A DNA stretch of 64,000 bases from positions 120,606,557-120,670,556 of the forward strand of contig OX375879.1 of assembly GCA_947359465.1 (NCBI GenBank), in the 5' to 3' direction. The DNA is from Metellina segmentata. Its lineage: Eukaryota > Arthropoda > Arachnida > Araneae > Tetragnathidae. The notes below the pieces were generated by a model, which did no database searches, had not been told where the DNA came from, and saw only the letters and a program-made list of their open reading frames with translations. Below are positions 1-12,400 of this stretch, one piece after another (position 1 is the first letter of the stretch; every line of letters starts with the position of its first letter). A program made the translations under genes and the position numbers.

Positions 1-383
1 ATAAAAAATTTTAGGTCCTTGAAAAAAATATTTTTGGTTTTGAAAAGTCCTTAAAAGTTCGTGAATTTTTTTTGGACAAAGGTATGGGAACCATGAGAGT
101 GGATTGATGTGCCAGCTCGTGTTGACCTCGTCATCTGGACGTGGTTTAAATTTACCAATTGTTTGTTATTCTTGAATTTTTCCGCGTTCGGTATTTAACT
201 TTGACTGTGGCTCGCTAATAGCCAGTTGTGTTACTCCAGTGAGACGTTAATTAACTACCTGACCTAATACTATTATTAGACCTCCGAGGCCTCTTGAGTT
301 TTGAGTGATGGAGATTACACGTGAGTTTAAGGAAAGTATTGTCGATAGTATCCAACTTACATGTAAATAATTATTTTTCTCAG
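1..383. other. Gene A intron; SINE remnant inside
   Basis: AT-rich intron sequence left of the first visible exon. Bases about 93-265 are a decayed type B SINE body and tail in plus orientation (GCCAGCTCGTGTTGACCTCG, then the GTGTTACTCCAGTG motif and GACGTTAATTAA). The remainder shows nothing recognisable. Confidence 0.5.
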
Positions 384-472
384 ATGCTGAATATTTTCAA
401 CGAGTGTTCCAAAACAGTGTGTCACAATATGAAAACTGCTGCCGAAGCTGGAAAACCCGTAGAAACCAAAAG
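384..472 (+). CDS. P450 gene A exon (6th of 14 by homology)
   Basis: Preceded by a TTTTTCTCAG acceptor and followed by GTGAGA. It begins in phase 0 with ATG, but this is an internal methionine and not the start, because the paralogous exon 41888-41976 begins the same way and has five exons before it. It encodes MLNIFNECSKTVCHN and onward to ETK, ending in phase 2. This is the D-helix region. Length is 89 nt, the same as in gene B. Confidence 0.85.
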
Positions 473-3400
473 GTGAGAAAGGACCGACTATATTCTTCAT
501 TTAATACGTCCTGCAAAATGTTGTACGACTTGTTTTAAAACGGAGCATCTTATTGAAACAAAATAAAGTTTTTTCAACTTGATTGTATCACAAGTGCTAT
601 GACCCCAACCGTTGAACTAACGCTTATATTCAAAAAACTTTGTCGTTTTTCAAATCAGAATTAAAATTCCGGTTGAATTTATTTAGAATCAAATTTCCGC
701 GCGCAAACGATAAATACAAAAATAAAAGTAAATTGGTGCAATTGAATCAAGTGCTATGACCCCAACCGTTGAACTGACGCTTCTATTCTGAAAACTTTGT
801 CGTTTTTCGAATCAGAATTAATATTCCTTTTGAAGTTATTTAGTTGTTATCTTGTGTTTAACACAGCTTCCTCAAATGTGATCCTTCCGCCATAAAACCC
901 CAAACAACTATCTTTTAATTCTCCAAGGAAAGCTTCAGTTGCTGAGACTGACATTGCTTACCACTTCCTGACTGGGCATGACTGTTTGCGTGCACACTTA
1001 TTTTATTGTACTAGTGTTGACTTCCTGACTGTAGTTTGTGTAATTTTAGATTACCCATGACAGCTCAACACTTGAGACGCGTGCACTGCACTTCATAATT
1101 TTAGTAACTTTGTACAGAAGGAGAGATTGGAAGGCCAGATGACAAATGACATTAAGTCAAGTGCTTGGCATTTGTTCCATTCATTTCTGTAAACAAACAT
1201 TACACCGTTAATATATCAAATTATTCGTTATTTTCTTTCGTAGACTCCAGGTAAGCAAAATTTCAGCAGTGGTGTTTGGTGTATCTGCTTGGAACTTGCA
1301 TCAGTCCCCACAACGGTGGTGTTTAGATTAGCAAGAAATATGGGCTTTAACTGAGAAATCCGGTTGCAAAAACTATTAGGCCCTGTTCACATGAGGCGTT
1401 TTCTAACTCGCGTTTGATGTAGACACAAAACGCGAGTACACAAAATACAGAGTTCCACTGGAGCATTCACATGCAGAAAAGGCAAAAATATCGCGTTCTA
1501 ATAGCTCCGGCGCTTGGAGGGACTTCAGTCGTTCAAGCGCTTCGAATGGATATCGAGATACATGGTAATGTGCTGCACTGTTCACATGACACATGTTTAG
1601 ACTGCTGTTAGGGCTTTTTTATTATCCAGTCCAAGTTTCTATCTTCACGTTCCTTAAAGATAGAGTACAAATTTTAACAGATTTGAAACCTGTAGAAAAT
1701 TGTACACAAGTTCGATACCTTAAATGTGATTTTCTTTAAATGAACAATTTTTCAATTGTACCTTTTATATTTTCACAATACGAATGTGGCCGCATTTAAC
1801 GAATGTATTCATTACGAACACAAAAAGGACTATTTATCTAGTTTTACAGAAAAGATATAACTTAAATAGAGTACTTAGCTGCCTTAATTTACTGCTTTAT
1901 ATTTAATATCATTAAAAATAGGATAAAAATTTAATCGTATTCGATGTTTTGAAGATGGTACGAAAAGAGGGATGGTAGGGTAATTTTATTTTTGAGATAA
2001 CGTATACTGATAACGGTCCTTTTAAGTTTTCATGTGCGGTCTTTAATAAAAAGCTAAGTCTAAACAGTCAATTTGGAAGCTAAACTTAGAATTTGTTAGG
2101 TATGGTAAAACAAAAAAGGTTATTTATAAAAATTAATAAAATATATTCAAATAATCTAAGTTCTTATAATCCTAGTCCTCGGATCTTTCCCTTAAGGGAC
2201 TGACGTTAACTAAAAATTACCAAATTATCTTATAATCCTAATAAATGCCTTTACTTACTATACTCAAAATAAAAGCATACACAAAAAAAAAACCAGCCAA
2301 AAGCGTTTCCACAGTAAAGTCTTTGTTTCAAAGCTGGTACTAGAAATTCTAAGCTTAATCTTGGTTAAAAAATATTGGGTTGAACGAAATATAATACTGG
2401 AGCTATTTTGCGTTTATCAAAATTAAAACGCTTCAATTTTTCTCCTTAGCTTATATGAAGCCTTATCGATGGACGTTATTGCAAGCTCTGCTTTCTCGAC
2501 GAAAATAGACTCACACAACGACCCAGAGAACATGTTCGTCCAAATGGCTAAGAAATCCTTCACAGGAGGATTCTCCTGGAGATTTTTACTTTTCTGTAAG
2601 TTGATCAGTAATGTCTTAATTTGGCCTAATTTCTAATTTTATAGGTCAAAACTTTACTCGAACTTTAACTCATGGAAAAAAATAACTTCATAAATAATAA
2701 ATTCCGATTGTATCATAGATGGAACAAGTTAGGTTTGCAGTTGAAATTAATGTTGCAATGGAGAAACTCAGCGGGCTGTTGGCCACCGTATGAGAAGAGC
2801 GAGTTAGTAAATACCTTGTATGCCTGTCAAAATATCTTGTTTTCCTAGTATTCCTTTTGCGTTAAGTTTAAACCCACCCACAGGCTTCGACGTGATATCT
2901 TGCCCTTCAAGATGTGACCAATTTTTCTATGTCGAGACATCTTGTCATCAAGATCTTTGTAGCATTTTCATGCCACACCTTGTGCGTTTTAATCTAATAT
3001 CAACATACATCGTTCATTACGATCTAGTCGATCCTTGTGCAAGCTCTAAACTTTATGGTAAGTTGGAGAAGCATGGGTCATATCTGGAATTTTATTATAG
3101 TGCTATCTCGTCGTTAGCAAAACTGACCAGGTCTTAATGTACGAGACATCTCTTGCATCAACTATGAAAAAAAACTGACCACATCTTGATCTCTTCATCA
3201 AAGCAAAAAATACACCATATCTCGGTGACACTATAAGTCGTCATATCAAATTAGTCAGAACGCATGAACGAGATAATTTGTCAAAAACATATAGGTATCC
3301 ATGACCACAACGATGAGGACAGGGATACCAAAGAGGCCAAACAAAACCGTCTTTACTAGCTTCGATCTTTTCTCGCGTGTTACCTTTTATAACCTGGGAC

Positions 3401-6400
3401 ATGAAGTGAGGATTGCAAACATCCCATATGCAGAATTATATTCAGTGATCTGCAACACAACTCCAAGCAATTGCAATTGTTCTGCGGGCATTTTGTCTGA
3501 ATTTTGAAAACTGCAGTCAAATCAAAAACAGACGTAAAACACAACTATCGGCTAAATATGTATTGCATATCAATGTAATGAAACATCATAATTAATTAAC
3601 TTACTTTATTTAAAGTCAAGGCATACTTTCAGAATTTGCAATTCTGTCGATCACTTTTGAAGTTCAATATTTTGTCATTGACAAAGAAGACGTGTTATTT
3701 ATAAAGTGTTTGTAGTAATTTGAGGCGGTGTAGAGAGGTTGTTCCGCAGCTAGAGAAGAAAAAAATGTGTGACATGGAGCGCGCTTTGCATTGCAGAACA
3801 TTGTAACTTATGATTGAAAAAAAAAATCGGCTAAAATTTTGATAAAATTAAGGAAAAATTGTTCAACAAAGATTTTGTTCTGCGACGTACGTCGCAGTTT
3901 TAGGCACTTTCTGCTCACGGGGCAAACACCTCGTTTCATTTCTCGCACCACCCACACGTAGTTCTAAGTAAAGATATCGGGCATAGTCAAGCTATCGTCC
4001 TCTCTGTGTTTGTTAATAGGAGTAGCGTGCGTTGTCCAGCTAAGCAGCATTGGTGTTGGTGTTCATATAATTGAGTTTTAAAATCCAATATTAATACTTT
4101 CAAAGATGGTCTTCACTCATTTGTTCCATTTCGCAAAAGGAACAGACAACTGGGCTCGCTACTCCAATACGGTGTCTTTGAAGGTAGTCATGTCCGGTGA
4201 GAAGTCTAAAGAAAACGACTTCTACAGCTCTGGGCAAGGAACATCGGATACGAGCTTTATTCCTCAATGAAATATTCCAGTTATTTCTTGTTTGTTTTTT
4301 TTAGATCGAGAGTATAGTGTTTCGATTAGAAATTGGGTTGTTTGTGCAAAAATAATTTTTGAAGACGTCCCCTTAAGCAGTTTTTTTATTGGATTTGAAT
4401 TTGTGGAGGATGTTATTCCTTATTAAATTATTCCTTTGAATATACTTTAATATGACTAATACCCGACATAAAGGATGTGGCTCGTTTTTTTCCCCTCGAC
4501 TATACATTTCGACAAACTTTCCTTAAGTCTTTGGTTGAATATGTATTGGTTTGCAAACTGCTGTTTCATAAAAATAAACACAAAACAAAAATATATACGA
4601 AATAAAACATGTTTAATAAGGTTTATAAAATCGGCCTCCTGTTTCGTAATCACTCCAAAACTCAAAATCGACGAAGCGATGGAAAAGATTAAACGATATC
4701 AAGAATTATCTTCCTTACACTTAAATGATGCTAGAATTCATTTATGCAAAAGAGAAGTGATTAGTCTGATTACTTTTCAATCAATATTTAATTAAATCAA
4801 CCCTTGTGAAACTGCTAGTCGTCATTGTGACTTGGAATCCACTCTATGGCAATTTTTTCTTAACCTTCCCATGATGACAATTAGTCTTGCCCACTTAGGT
4901 CTCCATTCCCCTTGGAGTAAAAGGGCAGTTTTGTCTCTGTGAGATCCTTAGGGAAATTGACCAGATCCTGATCGAGATATCCTGTCGAAATACTTGTAGA
5001 TATAAATGATTTGAACCTCGTTTTCTTCTTTGCAGTTATCGCTCCATGGTTGGTGAAAGCTCTCAAAATCGCTGTCTTCGATAAAGAGACGTTGGATTTT
5101 TTTGTAAATGTTACTCATCAGATTGTGGAGGAGAGAAAGAAATCTGGGAAGGTAACTCAAATTCTATTTCTCAGTTATATAGCAATGATTATTTATGGCA
5201 GTGTGGTGACATCAGTCTACGTATGAAAATGAGTTCCGTTGATCTGGTAACGGATTCGATCGTACTGCGCTTGTGGGCTGTGAATTAAAATGCCTTTAGA
5301 GTGCAGAGATCCAGGAAGATTGAGGTAGAATTATTGAGGGTTGATTTGGGTTTCACGGCGCAAGATCCAAAAACGGATAAACTGCGCGAAACATAAGACA
5401 AAGTGTAGAATATAGATTCCTAAAACAGCAGGGGGAATAAAACAGCAGTAAAAGATAATATATAAGTAATAAAACTAAATGAATTGCATCAAAATTATAA
5501 TTAATTATTAGACCTTTTTACTTTAAGAAAAATGTTCTGATAGATTGGTCAGCATAAAATGTGATCACCTATAATGATGAACAGGCCGACTATCGTGTTC
5601 ATAATGAGTTGGGAAAATAAATGAAGAATTTTTTAATTCATATGATCGAATCTCAGAACACACACACATATTTTCGAACTATTTCAAGTTTTCTATCCAT
5701 TTTGGATCCTTCTGATGCCCAATCCGCCAGATACGCCTTTGATGTCTAAATGTCTCTCCGTCCATCTGTCTGTCTGTATGTGTTTTCCCTGTACATGTTC
5801 ACACGGTTTAATATATTTTCATGAAACTTTGCATACTGTTAGTACTTATCTTCATTTAGTGACGGAACTTGGTTCCGTAAGTCCATCTGTCTTTCTGTTT
5901 TGTGTTTGTGTGTTTTTACAGGCATCACACGAATGTTATTCCAGATATTTCATTACAATGTACGAAATGGAATTAGGAATTGAAAAATATTTCTTATCCT
6001 TCATTAATTACAAAAAAATAATTCAAAAAGTGAAAAAAATCATTTAAATTTTTATTTAATGTGTTCCAAAAAATAATGAGAGGGTTTGTTTTTGCAGTCC
6101 AGAAACGATTTCCTTCAGCTGCTGATGGACACGGCCAAAGAAGTGTCCGAAGAGGAGAAATTGGAAACTGAAGACAAGAATGACATCACTTCCAATTACG
6201 GACAAGGGGACATTGAACAACAGATTTGGAAAACTGCAACTTCCAAACGTAAGCTAATCTTGACAACAACGACTGTCCTCATTTGTAAACGGGCAAATCA
6301 CACACCTAAAACAAATTCGTTTATTTCCCTTCGAGTTTGTGGTCCCGGAACGTGCCAATAGCCCGTTGTGTTGCTCCAGTATTTCCAAAAACAATTCTAC

Positions 6401-9400
6401 TCGAAACTTGAAAACGTTCAAAGAGAGAAGTAATGTATAATTTTAAAAAATCGATTTTTCTTTACTTTTATTCGTATATCGAGCCGGATGTAGTAGGTAT
6501 GTAATTGATTAAAATCGCACTGGAGCTAAGCCACTGGATTTTGGTGACTGTCTTCGAATAATACCGCAGTGAAAGATCCGAGGATGATTCTTCATAATTT
6601 TGAATCAAGATAAAATGACGAGGTCAACACTTGAGCTGACACATGAGTAAAACATGATATACATGTTCCAATGTCTGTATGTTTTCGGTTTGGCTACTTT
6701 GGAGTTTTCTGATTTGAGGAGGGAGGTTTTCGAGTTCGAATCCAATCAAAAACAGTCGTGTACAATGGGGGATGGTGAACGTTCAATCTGTCTTCGCCTC
6801 AAATGTCCTCACGTTGGCGTGGTGTGGACGTTTGGTGAGCAAGGTGCCAGCTCAGGTGATGCCTCTTCGTATGACCGTGGTTCAAAATTATGTGGTATTA
6901 TCCTCCGATCTTTCCTTCAGAATTGATCCCAAACCATCGCCAATAGCCCGTTGTGTTGGTCCAGCGTGACGTTTAATTAATTACCTACCTATCTGGTTTG
7001 GGCCGAGAGTGGACTTTGGTGGGTGAACCTGGTCCGAAGGCCCTTAGTCTCCAGTGAACTTGATGGAACTGCAGAGTTTCCAGATCCTTTGGTAGTCCAA
7101 GGGAAATTCGTTGTCGGGAGCCAATATTTCTGTTGTAGAATGTTTTCATCGTGATTGGTTGAATGGTAGGATACAAGATCCTCGTTATTTCAAGTCCTGG
7201 TTCTAAATGTGGGCCATCTTTCCCATAATTCACCTGGAAAGTATTCCGATTTCCAGCGTTTCAGGTAGGTAGGTATTTAATAAATGTCGCACTGGATCAA
7301 CATACGAGCTATTGGCGACGTTTCGGGATCAATCCCCCTAGGGATCCCGAGATTCGAGGACACCGCTTAATTTTCAACCTTGGTCGTACGACAAGATAGC
7401 ACCTGAACGGACTCCCCACTATCCAAACTTCCACATCATGCCAACGTGAGGATATTTGAGGCCACGACTAGTTTAACGTACACCAGCTTGAACACGATGG
7501 TCTTGGGTTGTATTGAACTCGCAACTCTCCGGTTGCTAATCCGTTACTTTTCCAACCATGCTACAACGGCCCTCAGGTGTTTCAGAAAAGGTTCCCCCAG
7601 TCTGAATAATAAACTATTGGAATGTGTTAGTTAATATTCAAACACGTAAAATTCAAATAAGCGGAGTAAGATCCAGGTCATACACCACCCTTAATAACGT
7701 ATAGAGGATACATAAATGCAGAGTGAACAATGATAACCGTTTTATGCGTCCAGAATCATGTGACCAAAACTAGTAGTAACGTGACCTTTAAACTACTAAA
7801 GTCCGCTGGTTGGAACCTAACGTTTATCATCTAATTGGTCCACGAGGCAAGAGAAAACGTCTATCCATTAATTCTTCGTCTGATGACTGGCGATTTCGCT
7901 CTCTAAAAATGCCGATTCTCTACACCTTCCCTGTCATCCGCCTTAGGTGCTGTGGCCTGTATAAAACTCTAACAGCTCTTAGATCGCAAGATTAGACTAA
8001 GTAAGCTGGAATAAAACAGTGCAACTTTGTCTACAAAAAGTACTTCATGGTAGAGTTGGGTTACATTGTTATATATACTACTACATCGTACGTTAATTTT
8101 TGTAGTGGTGGCAAAGCTCACTATAATACTCCGACTCCAGAATTTAGTCGGATCCAAAATTTGATAGATGACGCTACTGCTAGAATGATCGCCATTTGCG
8201 TGAGACTGTGAGAGCTGTAGTAAGATCGCAGTTGTAATTGTCCTGTGTTGCCTTTAGCAGCCGGGTGTGAGTGTCCTTGTGAAGTGAGGGCTGAGCAACA
8301 ATGAATGGAGTGAAGCCGTGAAAGTAAATTAGCAGTGTCTGCTATCACAAAGCCTCGGGTGGTTGTTAAAAGTGATTAGAATCGCATTAGCGATTCAACT
8401 ATCCATCGTGGACCATCCAACGAAGTAAACATTTTTGAGTGTTCAAATCACGTCCGTCAGTCACCAATTTACCTAGTCGGAATAAAACAGTGCAACTTTT
8501 TCTCCCAGAAAGTACTTCATGCTAGAGTTGGGTTACACTGTCATATATACTACTGCATCGTAAGTTAATTTTTTTAGTGATGGCTAAGCTCGCTCCAGTA
8601 GTCTCTCTCTTGACAACAAAATTCTTCTCTACAAAGCCATCACTAAGCAGACCATCAATATGGTTCTCAAGTCTGGGGATATACCTGTGAAAATAACATT
8701 AAAAAATGCAGATTTTTCAAAATCGTATATTACGTGCGATAGCGAATGTTCCCTATTACGTTCAGAATGAAGTCATCCATTCGGACCTCAAAATTAACCG
8801 TATTGCTGAATTTCTACAGCACCTTTTGGCCACGTTCTTCGAAAAACTACCCCAGGTTTCAAACGAAGTAATCAGGTTCCTTAAACCCTATGACCCTACT
8901 GTTAAAAGCTCACAGAAGAGACCTAGAGCTATTCCGAACCAACAGTTTCATACTTTTCCACCGCGGCACAAACGCCTTTGTGGCTTATTTCTTTTGAACC
9001 CTCATCTGTACGACTTCAATTCCTCTTTTACTCCCCTTCAACTTAACATTTAAAATCTTAGTTCATTGGACTGGATTAAGGACTTGACTGGGCTACTCAT
9101 TGTATTACAAAATGTATCTCTGTGTTCAATTAATATCTAACTTCTTTACTGTTACCCCACTTTCAATGTTTTAATTTTAACTTGCTTTCCCCAAGAGCAT
9201 CATCGTTATTCCACCCATTCCAACAAGAAAGTTTAGCATCTTCGGTGGTACCTGAGAAGGTGACCACTTGAGTGATGGCTTACACCGGCCTGGCAATTTT
9301 AGCTCCGCCGATTAATTAAGTTATATAACCCCTTCTTTCGCTTTTATATATTTACTTTAAAAAACAATTTCATTTGAGAAGTTGCTTTACTGATTTTTTC

Positions 9401-12400
9401 CCCTTTTCGATGAGATGGGCTGCTACGCAGCGGGTGCTCCGTATGTGATATGTCGAGTCCTACCCTGTCATAGGATGTTATTCCGCCAAAAGAGACAATA
9501 CGTTACCAAATCCACCAACCGCGTCAATTTTCCACATAACAGTCACGTGATTACTAGTCGACATGTTGGTCACACTTTTTGTTTCTCCTCTTAATACAAA
9601 TGATCGGTCTACTTATGTTTCAAGTCTGTGAAAGACCTGTCTCTCAATAAACCGGTGGTAATGAGTAAAAAAACGGTAAATTTCAAAAAAGTAGGCAGCC
9701 ATCTGTTACATTACATCGAAAAGTAACATTTTACTATTTGTTTTACTAGATGCTATTTCTAATTTTATTCGTTCGTATACGATTAATTTCTCTGCAGATC
9801 TTTCCATGGATGAACTGGTGTCTCAGTGCGTGATTTTCTTCTTTGCCGGATATCACACAACAGCAGCAACTCTAGCCTTCGCATCCTACAGCCTGGCCTT
9901 GAATCCAGAGGTCCAGGACAAGCTAAGAAAAGAAGTGGACGACGCTTTGAAAGAACACCACGTGGGGTTTCGTTTTTCTTACTCATCAAGATAACTTTCC
10001 TATACCTGAAACACGGGCCGCGGTAGCCCGGTTGGAAGAGTAAGGATTAATAATCGGTCCGGGATCAAACCCGAAAGGAAACATCAAGCAATTTTGAACC
10101 ACGGTCAGGTGACGAGGTCACGGCTGAACTAGCATCTCTCTCCACACAACAACAGTGGGAAAACATTTGAGGTCACGACAGATTGAACGTGGACCAGGCC
10201 CTTTGCTCGTGACGGTCGTTGGTTGGATCCTGTACGTATTTTGAACGTCAGTCGGCTTGTTTTTCGAATGCATACACACACAATTTCAACACTTAACCAA
10301 TAAATATTCAAAAGAAGAAATTCTGCATTTATAAACGACTAACAGTACCAGCACGACGTTGCCCGTGACAAAGTTATGCTTTTAAAAAGTCAATCTCACT
10401 AATTCCGAATAAGCCAAATTACACAGTAATAAACTAAAGATTACATAAATCATAAAAATTAAATATTACTATATAAAAATCTTAAATCTAGAGAAAAAAG
10501 CAAGAAATTATAAGCTAATCACCTATTCCGACAAACAACGTAAATCATAACTTCAAAATGTCTTAAAGCTAAATAAAAAAGCAAGGAGGAAAATGCGAAT
10601 AAATGAATTAAATGTTTTAAACCAGGCCTCGAAATAGATTTTTTAATACAGGTCCACCCTATGCACCTAAATTTTACTATTAGGTGCACAGGTTATATGT
10701 TAGGTGCATATTTGAAAAAAACGTAATATAATAGTATTAATGTAATGTAAACTACTGTATTAGTTGGGTATGTTTATATAGGTTCGTAGTAGATAGTAAA
10801 TAAAAAATATTTAAACATATCGAAATTCTACAGCGCACGGCTGTCGCGACAGTTGATCCAACAGAGCCATCTGGAAACTGTTTCGATCATCGGAAAGTTC
10901 TGGTGGCAGTGACACAAGTAAACCTTCCTCCTGTATAAACCCTTTACGGCACAGTGATTTTTTTTCGCTTGTGTGTATTTAGGAATTTTAATTAAAGTTA
11001 CTTTAGAGCGAGAGATGTCGATACTAATATTTTGTTCAAACATCAAAATAACATAAAACACGTTCACCTCCTTTTTTTTTAACGTTAGGTGCACTGTGTG
11101 CAACAAGCGGGAAAAATTAAGTGCTCAATTTTATTTTCATGTGCACCTGTGCACCCGGGTATTTCGAGCCCTTTTCTAAACCAATAAAATCAAAGAAGAA
11201 TTGTAATGCCGATGCAACAATGATACTAAAAAGTAAGAAACAAATATTGATTTCAAGACTCTAATCAAACAGAACGCTACGAAAGGAAAAATATAACATT
11301 CGATTCGCGTGACATCATTGAACCAAAGCTTAGAAAAAAAAGGCAAGAAACAAATATGTGCCGCGACTTCGCGTTCGTCCAAAAACGAACACTGTGGTTA
11401 AAAACAATCCGTTATGAAAGTCAAAAATAAAAGAGTTAATGCAATCGAAATAGAATCTGCAGAGTATTCCGATTTCAAAAAACCCTGATCCTAAAACAAT
11501 GAAGATACGCGAAATTAGAAAGAAACTTCGCGAAAGAAGAAATGCTTCATTTCACACTGTTGCCATTCTTAGGCAACCCAATAATAAGAAAAGGTGAATA
11601 AATTAATTTAAAATGTTCTAGATTAAATTTTAAAATTCGGGTTTCGAGGTGCATTCAGTCATCTTTAGGATTACCTGTGTGCCAAATTTCAGGACTGTAA
11701 GTACTATAGATTCGTCTGAAAACAATCAGATAGGCGCACACATACACACTTCCTTTAATAATAATAGAGATAGGTCAACATTAATTTGATTAAATACCAA
11801 ACGTTATAAAAAACGATAAACTACCTATTAAGGTAACACAGTTATGTAATTAAATATTCGGACAACACGCCAACGTGAGGGTGTTTGAGGCCATGACAGA
11901 TTTAACATTCACCAGTCCCATGTACTTCAAGGTATTTGGCTGCTCAGAGATTCTAACTCGCAAACCTCCGATTGCTATTCCGATACTTTTCTAACCGGGC
12001 CACTTCGAAAATAGTTACTCCTGGTTTTTGTAGAATAGCATCCAATTGTATTCAAATGAAAGCGTTTTTTAAAATATTGACTGGGATCCAGTATTGAGCT
12101 TACTTCTTTTGTTTCAACAGGTTCAACTGGTTTTTAGTTGGATCGAGGTTCTCACCTCCCGTTGACATTGGGAACGCGTCTCTTTCAACTGAGCTACCTC
12201 GGCCCAGTGCGCATGAACATCGGTTCCAGCTTTCTTATAGAATTTTAAACTGTTGTTTTCACTTGCAGGGTGAGATGACGTATGAAGCCCTGCAGAATAT
12301 GAAATATATTGATAATGTCATCGCCGAAACTTTACGTCTATTCCCGCCAGCTGTCAGGTATAGTATAATCCGAATGGAAGTGTAGATATTAACTGTAGCG

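Noticed and set aside
384..386. ATG at the start of the first visible gene A exon as a true start codon
   Set aside because: It follows a splice acceptor and aligns to an internal exon of gene B that also begins with ATG.
4475..4795. 106-codon plus frame
   Set aside because: AT-driven composition (Asn, Ile, Lys, Phe) with no recognisable motif, overlapped by a minus frame.
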